The notes under the pieces are model-generated. The model ran no database searches. It saw nothing but the letters and a program-made list of their open reading frames with translations, and had not been told where the DNA came from. From Treponema sp. (GTDB lineage Bacteria > Spirochaetota > Spirochaetia > Treponematales > Breznakiellaceae), in the NCBI GenBank assembly GCA_031255615.1, contig JAIRSD010000270.1, positions 1-26,829 on the forward strand: DNA of 26,829 nucleotides, written 5' to 3'. Position numbers and translations under genes: made by a program. Positions 6,873-15,658 of this stretch are shown here, one piece after another. Within the stretch, counting starts at the first letter, position 1. Each line of letters starts with the position of its first letter.

Positions 6873-7996
6873 TCCATGTCTCCTTCGTCTCCCAATATCG
6901 CCTCCGCCTTGAGGGCGACGGATTCGCTTTCCGCCAGTTTCTTTTCCGCCGCGTCGATGGCGGCCTGGGCGATACGGCGTTTTTCCTCCGCCGCCAGGAC
7001 CAGGGCCGCGTAACCGGCCTCGGATTCGACGTAAAGATCCACCGCGTTTTCGTAACTCTCCGCCCTGTACGCGGACTCGGCCCGGGTAAAGATTCCTTCC
7101 GTTGCGGCAAAATCGTCTTTAACCGCCGCATCGGCCTTGGCGTTGAGGGCGTTCTGCCGCTCCCTTTGGGCCAGCGTCCGCAGTTGGGCCGCGTAGGCGG
7201 CCCAACCGGTCCGCAGAACCCCGGTGAAACGGAGCTTCGATTCGGAAGCGCCCTTTAGGGCCTCCTCAGCCCTCCCCTCCTCGTAGGCGGCAAGGGCGGC
7301 GTCAAAGGCGTCATCCCCCTGGCTGAAATTATCCGGGTCGAAACGGGCAAAATCGCGGCGGATTATCTCTTCCCGCAAGGAAAGGGCCTCCGCCCCGGCG
7401 GCGAGGGAACGATAACGGTTCAGGGCTTCGCGGCCAGCCTCGACAGCCTTATAGTAATCCTCCGCGTCCAGGTGATCCTGGACGGCGCCGGCGGCCTGAT
7501 CCGCCTTGTCCAGGTACTCGGGGCCCCGTTCGGCTATCCCCGCGGCGATGGCCTCGGAACGGGCCCTGGCCATCTCCTCCCCATATTCCTCGACATAACG
7601 CTCGGCGGTCCGGCGGAAGATGTCGCGGTACCTGTCCGCCGCCTCGTTATACAGACGCTCCGCCTCCGCCGCCCCCTGGGGGCTGGTCCTATCGGGACTT
7701 ATGGCCTGGTAAGCGGCCTCCGCGGATTCCCAGTCCTCGGGAAAGCAGTCGGGGGCCCCAAAATCCTCCGCCTGCCGGCGTTCCTTTTCCGCCCGGGCGG
7801 CGGCCTCGTCCAGGGCGGCCAAGGCCGTCTGGCTGGGCCCCGCAGGTTCGGCGGGAGGAGGCGCGGGCTGAGACCGGGGAGGCTCCGGGGGAGGAGGCTC
7901 CGGGGGGGGCAGTTCAGTCGTGGACGTGCTGGCGCATCCCTGTAAAAGGGCAATCCCAAGGACGAGACCCAGCGTATAGAGACGACGATTATTCAT
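6869..7996 (-). CDS. Predicted lipoprotein with helical repeats
   Basis: A 375-residue protein whose first 21 residues form a lipoprotein signal (MNNRR, hydrophobic core, then LLQGC with C21 as the lipidated cysteine). Gln at -2 is acceptable in the relaxed lipoboxes of spirochaetes. Residues about 27-52 are a Pro/Glu-rich linker. The rest is rich in Ala, Glu and Arg and looks like repeated amphipathic helices of about 40 residues with recurring A..Y..A.. patterns, in a TPR or coiled-coil manner. AAGGAG precedes the ATG by seven bases. It is the first gene of a two-gene operon with the LysM protein, which suggests an envelope-anchoring or scaffold role. No specific family was recognised. The leader upstream can fold into a branched structure (8018-8088). 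Confidence 0.82.
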   Translation of the reverse strand: MNNRRLYTLGLVLGIALLQGCASTSTTELPPPEPPPPEPPRSQPAPPPAEPAGPSQTALAALDEAAARAEKERRQAEDFGAPDCFPEDWESAEAAYQAISPDRTSPQGAAEAERLYNEAADRYRDIFRRTAERYVEEYGEEMARARSEAIAAGIAERGPEYLDKADQAAGAVQDHLDAEDYYKAVEAGREALNRYRSLAAGAEALSLREEIIRRDFARFDPDNFSQGDDAFDAALAAYEEGRAEEALKGASESKLRFTGVLRTGWAAYAAQLRTLAQRERQNALNAKADAAVKDDFAATEGIFTRAESAYRAESYENAVDLYVESEAGYAALVLAAEEKRRIAQAAIDAAEKKLAESESVALKAEAILGDEGDME

Positions 7997-8017
7997 ATAC
8001 AGCTCCTTATTTGCGCC

Positions 8018-8088
8018 GGGGTCTCATACCCCGCCCCTTGGGGCGGTTGGAGAAACGGCAACACCTGCAAAAAACGGCAGGAGACCCC
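8018..8088 (-). promoter_or_regulatory. Potential branched RNA structure in the lipoprotein gene leader
   Basis: An outer stem GGGGTCTC (8018-8025) / GAGACCCC (8081-8088) encloses two hairpins: CCGCCCC-TT-GGGGCGG (8031-8046) and a CCTGC/GCAGG stem (about 8064-8081, read on the minus strand). The structure ends 21 bases before the ATG and just before the AAGGAG ribosome-binding site. It matches no riboswitch class I recognise. The rest of the gap to 8306 shows nothing clear. Confidence 0.4.
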
Positions 8089-8306
8089 ACAGTTAAATTT
8101 CCTTACAAAACGAAGCTCGGAAACAATACGGCGCTTACAAAATCATTCCACCGCAGGCCCCATGCACCGGAAAGCTCCAAGATTTTCCACGTTGCGGGAA
8201 GCCAAGCCTTTGACGCCGGATCCGGTTGACCCTCATATTGCCAGATCGCCCTGCGGTAGGTTTTATTTATGATAATCGAGGCCTTGATTTTTCACAAGTT
8301 GAGCTT

Positions 8307-8363
8307 GTTTCAAAACTTCAGTTTTGAAACAATGGGGCAGTTCGGAAAGCTCGGTTTCCGAAC
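8307..8363. repeat. Two perfect inverted repeats upstream of the PC4-like gene
   Basis: GTTTCAAAACT-TC-AGTTTTGAAAC (8307-8330) and GTTCGGAAA-GCTCGG-TTTCCGAAC (8340-8363) stand in tandem about 40 bases before the start codon. They could be RNA hairpins in the leader or protein-binding sites. No T-tract follows, so a terminator is unlikely. Confidence 0.6.
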
Positions 8364-8403
8364 CGCAACCGCATAAAAACGGCCTGGCTGCCTGGAGGAT
8401 GGA

Positions 8404-8628
8404 ATGGCGGATATTAGTTTTGACATTTTGAAGCACCTTGGGATCCTTTCGGAGGAGCGGAGCGGCTGGAGGAAGGAGCTTAACCTGGTGTCCTGGAACG
8501 GCCGGACCCCGAAGTTCGATATCCGGGACTGGGCGCCGGGGCATGAGAAGATGGGGAAGGGGGTTACGCTGACCGCCGAAGAAGCCCGGACCCTGGGGGA
8601 ACTGCTGGAAGCCGCCCTGCAAGAGTAG
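8404..8628 (+). CDS. PC4/YdbC-type single-stranded DNA-binding protein
   Basis: A 74-residue cytoplasmic protein. The block ELNLVSWNGRTPKFDIRDWA, then GHEKMGKGVTLT and a C-terminal helix EEARTLGELLEAAL, matches the bacterial YdbC branch of the PC4 family. Those proteins form dimers that bind single-stranded nucleic acid through a curved beta sheet, and they are often annotated as transcriptional coactivator p15-like. Length is normal for the family. GGAGG lies five to six bases before the ATG. The gene is convergent with rnhA, with only 12 bases between the stop codons. The specific cellular role is not established. Confidence 0.85.
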   Translation: MADISFDILKHLGILSEERSGWRKELNLVSWNGRTPKFDIRDWAPGHEKMGKGVTLTAEEARTLGELLEAALQE

Positions 8629-8640
8629 GGCGGGAGGGGA

Positions 8641-9213
8641 TCAGCGCAGGGAGCGGATCGCCTCCTGGGTCATGCGGTCGCAGCGTTCGTTCATTTCGTT
8701 CCCCGCGTGGCCCCGGACCCAGGCCCAGGCAGGCTGAAAACGGCCCGCCAGGGCATCCAGACGCTGCCAAAGGTCCTGATTCTTGACCGGCTCCTTGCCG
8801 CCGGTGCGCCAGTTGTTCTGTTTCCACCGGTGGATCCACTGGGTGATGCCCTTTTGGACGTACTGGGAGTCGGTGTAGACGGTGATCCGTCCGGGGGGGG
8901 CCTGTTCCAGGATGGGGGGCAGGGACTCCAGGGCGGAGATGACGGCGGTAAGTTCCATCCGGTTGTTGGTGGTGTTGGGTTCCGCCCCCCATTTTTCCGC
9001 GAGAACGGCCGTTTCCCCCCGCTGAAACGGGGTTTTAGGGGCGGAAGCCCCTAGGAGAGGGGGGTGGGGAGCGACGGGCCCCGGCGAAGCCGGGGGTTGG
9101 CGCGCCCCAGGGGGGAGGCTTCCCCCCCCATGATTCCCTAACACAATATAGGCCCAGCCTCCGGGCCCGGGATTCCCCGAACAGCCCCCGTCGGTATAAA
9201 TCGTTATGTCCAT
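8641..9213 (-). CDS. rnhA: Ribonuclease HI with an in-frame insertion
   Basis: A 190-residue enzyme that degrades RNA in RNA-DNA hybrids. All catalytic residues are present: D8 (YTDGG), E87 (NNRMEL), D115 (YTDSQYV), D179 (ERCD) and H169. In E. coli RNase HI the first two acidic residues are 38 apart; here they are 79 apart. The about 41 extra residues (27-67, Pro/Gly/Ala-rich) lie between the first two strands and correspond to bases 9013-9135, which form three successive hairpins. The insert keeps the frame open and would form a surface loop. The start is the ATG at 9211-9213, with AGGAG ten bases upstream. It overlaps the end of sdaAA by ten bases, so it is probably the last gene of the sda operon. 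Confidence 0.93.
   Translation of the reverse strand: MDITIYTDGGCSGNPGPGGWAYIVLGNHGGGSLPPGARQPPASPGPVAPHPPLLGASAPKTPFQRGETAVLAEKWGAEPNTTNNRMELTAVISALESLPPILEQAPPGRITVYTDSQYVQKGITQWIHRWKQNNWRTGGKEPVKNQDLWQRLDALAGRFQPAWAWVRGHAGNEMNERCDRMTQEAIRSLR
9013..9135. repeat. Hairpin-rich insert inside rnhA
   Basis: Three adjacent hairpins: AGGGGC-GGAA-GCCCCT (9037-9052), CCCCGGC-GAA-GCCGGGG (9079-9095) and GGGGGGA-GGCT-TCCCCCC (9110-9127). The length fits the extra 41 codons of this RNase HI. It resembles the palindromic style of the intergenic repeats here but does not share their core motif. Confidence 0.6.
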
Positions 9214-10178
9214 GAATCGCTGTCTCCTGTGGGAAGGCCCCCCGTTCTTGCTTTGACGGACCGGCCTGTGGGGGTGAGGGCCAGGCCGCCGCCGGCGCTT
9301 TCCCGGACGGCAGCAGGCATGGCGTCGCCGATCTGTTTCATTGCCCATACCACTTCGTCGAAGGGTATTATGCTGGGAACCCCGGCCAGGGTCAAATCCA
9401 CGGCCAGGAGGGCGTTTAGGGCCACGAAGGCGTTCCGTTTGACGCAGGGGACCTCCACCAGGCCGGCCACCGGATCGCAGACCAGGCCCAGGGAATTTTT
9501 CAGCGACAGGGCGGCGGCGGAAAAGCAGTCTCCCAGGGGTTTCGCTTCCAGGTAGGCCAGGGCGCAGGCGGCCATGGCTCCCGCGCTTCCGCACTCCGCC
9601 TGGCAGCCTCCTTCGGAACCGGCCAGGGTGGCTCCCTGGGCGATGAGGACTCCCGTGAGGCTCGCCGCGAGGAAGGCCCCCCGGAGGCGGGGATGGTAGG
9701 GAGGGTCCAGCATGGGGGGCGGGGATTCGGGGCGGTCCGGGTTTCCCGCTCCGCCGTTTTGGGGGGCCCGGCTGTTTTGGCTGTCCCACCAGGCCCAGAT
9801 GAGGCCGGGGACGATGCCGCAGGACCCGGCGGTGGGGAAGGAAACGACCTTGCCGCCGCAGGCGTTTACCTCGTTGACGGCCAGGGCGTAGGACACGGCC
9901 CGGCGGTACAGCCTGTCTTCCACCAGCCGCCGTTCCGCCCGAGCGAAGGCCGCCGCGGCCCCCTGGGTGAGGCCGGACCGGGATACCTGGGGGCTCCCCA
10001 GGCCCTTGATAAGGGCGGTCCTGGTTACGGCGATACGGCGGTCAAGCTCCCGGTAGACGGCGTTTTCCGGGATTCCCGCCATAAAGGATTCCCGCTTGAC
10101 CGCGTAGTCCTCCAGGGAGACCTTTCCCTCCCGGAGGTTGGCTTCCAGCTCGGCGAAAGTATGGAACCGGTATTTCAC
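9204..10178 (-). CDS. sdaAA: L-serine dehydratase, iron-sulfur-dependent, alpha subunit
   Basis: A 324-residue subunit of the oxygen-sensitive enzyme that converts L-serine to pyruvate and ammonia. Recognisable blocks: FPTAGSCGIVPG (114-125), GSEGGCQAECGSAGAMAA (187-204) and GLVCDPVAGLVEVPCVKRNA (231-250). The cysteines C120, C192, C234 and C245 include the expected [4Fe-4S] ligands. Residues about 131-166 are a Pro/Gly/Asn-rich stretch longer than usual between GLIWAWW and the next helix. The start is a GTG at 10176-10178 that overlaps the sdaAB stop by four bases (GTGA), indicating translational coupling. The 3' end overlaps rnhA by ten bases. Confidence 0.93.
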   Translation of the reverse strand: MKYRFHTFAELEANLREGKVSLEDYAVKRESFMAGIPENAVYRELDRRIAVTRTALIKGLGSPQVSRSGLTQGAAAAFARAERRLVEDRLYRRAVSYALAVNEVNACGGKVVSFPTAGSCGIVPGLIWAWWDSQNSRAPQNGGAGNPDRPESPPPMLDPPYHPRLRGAFLAASLTGVLIAQGATLAGSEGGCQAECGSAGAMAACALAYLEAKPLGDCFSAAALSLKNSLGLVCDPVAGLVEVPCVKRNAFVALNALLAVDLTLAGVPSIIPFDEVVWAMKQIGDAMPAAVRESAGGGLALTPTGRSVKARTGGLPTGDSDSWT

Positions 10179-10987
10179 AGGGCCCCCAGGGAGGGGACCC
10201 GCATGACCCGGTAGATGGGGGCCAGGGCCTCGATGTGGCCCAGAATCTCCGGGGGGATGGGGCTGTCGGTCTCCACCACCAGCAGGGCGTCCTCCCCCTT
10301 TTCCTTGCGGAGGCTGGATGTCCCGGCCATGTTGATGCCGGCGGCGGCCAGAATCCGGGACACCTGGGCGATGACTCCGATTTCGTCATGGTGGAGGACC
10401 AGGAGGGCCTCCAGTTCGCCGGAAAGGTTCACCCGGTAGCCGTCGATTTCGTCCACCCGGATGGAACCGCCCCCGATGCTTGATCCCCGGATGGACAGGC
10501 GGGGCCCGGCGTCCGAGGGGGGAATGCCTCCCGGCGGAGGACCGTCCGGGGTCAACGCGGCGGGTGAGGCTCCGGGGGACGAAGCCCCGGCGGGGGGAGA
10601 ACCGGCGGCGGGTTCCGGCCTTTCAAAGAGTTCGATTGAGAGGGTGTTGGGATGCCAGGAGGGGGGCAGTTCATGGACCGGGAGGATCCGCAGGGCGAAG
10701 CCCTCCCCCCGATTCCGCAGTTCCTCCAACAGCTCCCGGCCCCGGAAAAGCCGCTCGTCCTCCGGGGGGATGCCCAGAAGCCCCGCCGCCGCCGCGTCGG
10801 CGGAACCGTGGCCTTCCCAGGTGGAGGCCAGGGAACCGTAAAAGCGGACCAAGGCCCGTCCGGGGGCGGCGCCGAACATTTTTCGGGCCAGAAAGGCGAT
10901 TCGGGCAACCCCGGCGGTATGGGAACTGGAGGGCCCTATCATGATGGGGCCGAATATTTCAAAGAGGGGGACGTTTTCTTTGGGCAT
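10175..10987 (-). CDS. sdaAB: L-serine dehydratase, iron-sulfur-dependent, beta subunit
   Basis: A 270-residue partner of SdaAA. The N-terminal FGPIMIGPSSSHTAG (12-26) is the hallmark of the beta subunit, and residues about 193-265 form an ACT domain (LLVLHHDEIGVIAQVSRILAAAGINM) that may bind serine or regulate the enzyme. Typical beta subunits have about 220 residues. The excess is mostly a Pro/Gly/Ala/Ser-rich insert at about 126-162, between the substrate domain and the ACT domain. AAGGA lies eight bases before the ATG. It is the first gene of sdaAB-sdaAA-rnhA. A TATGAT sequence at about 11020-11025 on the minus strand could be its -10 box, but no good -35 was seen. Confidence 0.93.
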   Translation of the reverse strand: MPKENVPLFEIFGPIMIGPSSSHTAGVARIAFLARKMFGAAPGRALVRFYGSLASTWEGHGSADAAAAGLLGIPPEDERLFRGRELLEELRNRGEGFALRILPVHELPPSWHPNTLSIELFERPEPAAGSPPAGASSPGASPAALTPDGPPPGGIPPSDAGPRLSIRGSSIGGGSIRVDEIDGYRVNLSGELEALLVLHHDEIGVIAQVSRILAAAGINMAGTSSLRKEKGEDALLVVETDSPIPPEILGHIEALAPIYRVMRVPSLGAL

Positions 10988-11078
10988 GGGGGCATCCTTG
11001 TTTTATCATCACCCTTATTATCATACCGCGGCCATGGATTTTCCACTGCCGGGCCCCTCGATGTGGGCCCGGCTTGGA

Positions 11079-11116
11079 CGCGGCGCGCCGGGGCCGGAGG
11101 CGGGGACGCGCCCAAC
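11079..11116. repeat. Fragment related to the modular hairpin repeat
   Basis: GCGCCGGGGCCGGAGGCGGGG followed by ACGCGCCCAACAT resembles the 3' end of the modular repeat (hairpin 3, then ATGCGCCCAAC). The core is missing. It lies between the divergent sdaAB and groEL genes. Confidence 0.4.
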
Positions 11117-11167
11117 ATACAGAGGAGGAGGGGCTGAGGCTTTAGAACCGAGAATTGCTGTTTTCTA

Positions 11168-11196
11168 TTGCCGTTGGCGTTTCAATTTGTTATTTT
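11168..11196 (+). promoter_or_regulatory. Predicted groEL promoter
   Basis: TTGCCG (11168-11173) and TATTTT (11191-11196) have a 17-base spacer in a locally AT-rich stretch. The start would be near 11203, giving a leader of about 100 bases with a GCCTT/AAGGC hairpin at 11205-11221. No CIRCE element (TTAGCACTC with its inverted copy) is present, so HrcA control at this site is not supported. Confidence 0.5.
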
Positions 11197-11202
11197 AAGT
11201 AA

Positions 11203-12951
<1,749 letters not shown>

Positions 12952-12994
12952 GCCAAAGGGCTATGTAAGCCGGTCGCAAGCGGCTTGATAATTC

Positions 12995-13019
12995 CGGCGT
13001 TTGCCTTTGGCAAACGCCG
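12995..13019 (+). other. Perfect hairpin in the groEL 3' region
   Basis: CGGCGTTTGCC-TTT-GGCAAACGCCG, an 11-bp stem with a three-base loop and no T-tract, lies between the groEL stop and its terminator. It could stabilise the 3' end of the message. Confidence 0.6.
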
Positions 13020-13048
13020 TGACCGCTGAATCTGTGATGGATTATACG

Positions 13049-13075
13049 ACCGCCCCCTCCGGGGCGGTTTTTTTT
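13049..13075 (+). terminator. Intrinsic terminator of groEL
   Basis: ACCGCCCC-CTCC-GGGGCGGT forms a perfect 8-bp stem followed by eight T residues (13068-13075). This is the clearest terminator in the window. Confidence 0.92.
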
Positions 13076-13188
13076 ACACGGGGCGGACTCCGGGCCCGCC
13101 CCGCGGACGATTGAAACCGGCGGCGCTTCCACGGCGGCCCGGCGGGGAGCTTCGGAGGCGGGGAACGGTTTGGGGACTGGATTAAGAT

Positions 13189-13959
13189 TTAAGGTTTAAG
13201 GGCCCTGGTTACCATATATTGAGGCATATAGTTCCGGAGCAGCCCCTGGCCTTCCCGGTCCCGGTCCTCGTAGAGGCCGGTAAGGATGAAACCCGCCTTG
13301 ATCTGGCCCCCTATCTGTTCTTCCAGGCTGTGGCTGAACTGGATCCCCTCATTCATCTTCAGGGCCCGGTCAAAAAGGGCGGGGTCCTTAAGGGGATTGA
13401 AGGGCAGTTTGTTCACCACCGTAAGGGGCGGCCTGGATTCGTCATCGAACATATAACGGAACCCGTTATCCATGCCGGAAATAAGAACGCCCCGCCCCTT
13501 GAGAATCCGGTAGGCCTCGTTCCATAGATGGTACACGTCCTCCACATAGCAGTTGGACACGGGGTGGAGGATCATATCAAAGGTCCCGTCGTCGAAGGGA
13601 AGGGGCTGGGTCATGTCCGCCTTGATAATCTCGATCTCGTAGTTTTCCCTGCGGGAAACGGCCCAGTCGTTTTCCAGTTGGAGATCGGAGTAGTCCAGAA
13701 CCGTGCAGTCCGCTCCCTGGGCGGCAAGGAGGGGCATCTGCTGCCCGCCCCCCGCGGCAAGCCCCAGAACCCGCAGGCCCTTGAGCGGAGGAAACCAGTC
13801 CCTAGGGACGGGCCGGGTGGGGGTCAAAAAAATTTCCCAGCTCCCCCGCTTCGCCCTCTGGAATGTCTCCCCGGAAATGGGGATTCCCCAGTCCCAACCG
13901 TTTTCCACCCATCCGTCGATAGTCTTGGCGTTAATACGAGTGTAGTGCTGCGTTTCCAT
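13189..13959 (-). CDS. SAM-dependent class I methyltransferase
   Basis: A 256-residue cytoplasmic protein. Motif I is VLGLAAGGGQQMP (64-76), and the acidic residue that binds the SAM ribose is D89 (CTVLDYSDLQL). These are followed by ADMTQPLPFDDGTFDMILHPVS and YRILKGRGVLISG, the usual post-motif pattern of small-molecule methyltransferases. The substrate cannot be read from the sequence. The ATG at 13957-13959 has AGGGGA six bases upstream. A longer frame reaching 14055 would add 32 residues with no ribosome-binding site and is rejected. Between this gene and the efflux operon lies copy C of the modular repeat, so co-transcription is doubtful. Confidence 0.82.
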   Translation of the reverse strand: METQHYTRINAKTIDGWVENGWDWGIPISGETFQRAKRGSWEIFLTPTRPVPRDWFPPLKGLRVLGLAAGGGQQMPLLAAQGADCTVLDYSDLQLENDWAVSRRENYEIEIIKADMTQPLPFDDGTFDMILHPVSNCYVEDVYHLWNEAYRILKGRGVLISGMDNGFRYMFDDESRPPLTVVNKLPFNPLKDPALFDRALKMNEGIQFSHSLEEQIGGQIKAGFILTGLYEDRDREGQGLLRNYMPQYMVTRALKP

Positions 13960-14040
13960 TGCTTCCCCTAAACGGGGATAGGGTAGCACACAAGGCAGGA
14001 TAGATAAACACGCCGTCAAGCGGGCCGGCAATGCCCGCTT

Positions 14041-14184
14041 GAGAACACGCCGCATATCGAAGATAGGTTGGGCGCATCCCCGCCTGCGGCGGGGACCGGG
14101 CTATCCGCTCTAACAAAAACCCTGCGGGTTTTTGTTCCGCTCCTATCCCTTGCGCGGGCGCGAAAGCCGCGCCGCGGCTTTCGC
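14041..14184 (-). repeat. Modular hairpin repeat, copy C
   Basis: Nearly identical to copy B through the core, hairpin 2 and hairpin 3 (CCCCGCC/GGCGGGG). Hairpin 1 differs completely on both arms (GCGAAAGCCGCG / CGCGGCTTTCGC in place of GCGAACGCC.. / ..GGCGTTCGC). The outer motif TATGCGGCGTGTTCTC is at 14041-14056. Together with hairpin-rich DNA at 14215-14300 it fills the 351-base gap between the methyltransferase gene and the efflux operon. Confidence 0.85.
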
Positions 14185-14310
14185 CTTCGCCGTGCCCCGC
14201 CGTTCCTGGGTTGCGCCGGGGGAGGGCCCCTCCCTAAGACAGACCGGGGAGCCCCTAAACCGGGAACCGCCGCAAACGGGTTGGGCATAGCCCGGTAACC
14301 GCGGAGGCCG

Positions 14311-14715
14311 CTACGCCTCGCCCAGGGAAAAGTCGCCGGTAATCTTGAAACGCGGGCCGTCCCGAACCACTTCCAGGGCCCGGCCCGGGAAGCAGCGGGG
14401 AAGCCGCTCCCGCACCAATTCCGCCGCCTCGACCATAAAGGTTTCAAATTCCCCCGGAGGCACCCGTTCCAAGGTGGCGACCCGGAGGGAAACCAGGTAG
14501 CCCCGGCCCCTCTCCGATCCGATGCCGGGGGTAAAATCCGGGACCACCTCAAAGAGTCCGTCCATCTCCGGGCTGGCCGTCTCCCCCCGCCGGGGCCGGT
14601 TGGGATGCAGGGAGAAGCGGCCGCCGTAGCGGTCTTCCAGTTCCTCATCAACCTGGCGGAAGAGTTCCTCCAGGTTTTCCGTAAAGGCCCGCAGCTTGGG
14701 ATGGACGTAGGACAT
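14311..14715 (-). CDS. Conserved-looking hypothetical protein, last gene of the efflux operon
   Basis: A 134-residue protein I do not recognise. It is soluble, with no signal peptide or membrane segment: an acidic N-terminal helix (FTENLEELFRQVDEELEDRYG), then GR.SLHPNRP, a strand-rich middle (GLFEVVPDFTPGIGSERGRGYLVSLRVATLE), a helix around VEAAELVRERLP and a closing strand pair (FKITGDFSL). AAGGT lies about seven bases before the ATG, and the gap to the preceding gene is 15 bases, so it is probably translated from the same message as the efflux pump. Codon use resembles that of its neighbours, which supports it as a real gene. Confidence 0.75.
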   Translation of the reverse strand: MSYVHPKLRAFTENLEELFRQVDEELEDRYGGRFSLHPNRPRRGETASPEMDGLFEVVPDFTPGIGSERGRGYLVSLRVATLERVPPGEFETFMVEAAELVRERLPRCFPGRALEVVRDGPRFKITGDFSLGEA

Positions 14716-14730
14716 CGAAGACCTTCTAAA

Positions 14731-15657
14731 TCAGGTTTCCATATTCTGGCCGTCATACTCCTTCCCGATGAGTAAATCGGGATCCTCCTCCGCGCTGGAG
14801 GGCGGGGGATCGGCGGGGGGATGAACCAGCGGCGGGGGAGCCGTCCGCCCGATGTTGAGCGAGGCATAGGGCGGCGGCGCGGAGGGCCCCGCCCAGGGCG
14901 GAACCGCCGCCCCGGCGGCCGGAATTTGCGGCGGCTGAACTGCCGCCGGCTGCGCTTGCCGCGCCGCCGGAAGCGGCCCGGGAGGGGCGGCGGGTTGGGG
15001 CGCCGCCTGGGATGCAGGGACAGCCGGCTGAACCGGCGGCTGGTATGCCGGTACGCCGGGGGCCGGGCTTTGCGGCGGCGGCGCCTGGACCAGTTGTACC
15101 TCCGGCGCCTGCACCGGCGGCGGCTGGACCGCCGCAATCCGTACTGCCGGCTCCGGCTGAACCGCCTGCACCGGCTGTGCCGGAACCGCCGCAATCCGCA
15201 CTGCCGGCTCCGGCTGGGCCGGCGGCTGAACGGGCGGCGGCGGGGCGGCGGGCTGGGGAGGAGAAACCGGCTGGGCCGGGGCGGGCGCCGGTGAGGAAAT
15301 GCGGATGGCGCTCCCTCCCTCGATATGCACCGCCGGTTGAATCCGGGTATGCTCGACCGCGTGGGAGAAACGGTTCGGCTCGGCGGGAATTCCAAAGACC
15401 CGGATTCCCTCATCGGGGAACTGTTTCTTTACCGCCGCCACCGCCCGGGCGATTCCCCGGGCCTCCTCCTCCTCGCACCAGACGATTAAGGAAAAATTTT
15501 CCTCCGGCCAGACGGCATCCCCCATACGGGGGCCGGAATTGCCGACCCCGAAGACATTGGCATACTTGGTATAGTATTTCCCCACCTCCTCCTGGGAAAA
15601 GGCATCCAAGATGTTCTCCTCCACCGAATGGTTGGCGATGATTTCAATACGGTACAT
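14731..15657 (-). CDS. PII-like transporter-associated protein with long Pro/Ala-rich tail
   Basis: A 308-residue protein. Residues 1-95 resemble the small PII-like proteins of the PG0541 type that accompany RND pumps: MYRIEIIANHSVEENILDAF, GNSGPRMGDAVWPEENFSLIV, then a helix and GIRVFGIP. From about 122 to 285 the sequence is almost wholly Pro, Ala, Gln and Val. It includes a 19-residue repeat whose unit contains EPAVRIAAV twice, encoded at 15128-15159 and 15185-15217. The last 25 residues are acidic. No signal peptide is present, so the PII-like part should be cytoplasmic. The ATG lies one base after the pump stop codon, and its ribosome-binding site (GGAGGT) is inside the pump gene, indicating tight coupling. 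It may sense a ligand for the pump (inference). Confidence 0.78.
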   Translation of the reverse strand: MYRIEIIANHSVEENILDAFSQEEVGKYYTKYANVFGVGNSGPRMGDAVWPEENFSLIVWCEEEEARGIARAVAAVKKQFPDEGIRVFGIPAEPNRFSHAVEHTRIQPAVHIEGGSAIRISSPAPAPAQPVSPPQPAAPPPPVQPPAQPEPAVRIAAVPAQPVQAVQPEPAVRIAAVQPPPVQAPEVQLVQAPPPQSPAPGVPAYQPPVQPAVPASQAAPQPAAPPGPLPAARQAQPAAVQPPQIPAAGAAVPPWAGPSAPPPYASLNIGRTAPPPLVHPPADPPPSSAEEDPDLLIGKEYDGQNMET

Positions 15658-15658
15658 T

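Noticed and set aside
8641..9789. 382-codon reading of the RNase HI frame with an extended N-terminus
   Set aside because: The first 190 or so residues overlap sdaAA in another frame and are Arg/Pro-rich; the RNase HI fold starts at the ATG at 9211-9213.
13130..13188. groES next to groEL
   Set aside because: No 90-100 residue frame with GroES features lies on either side of groEL.
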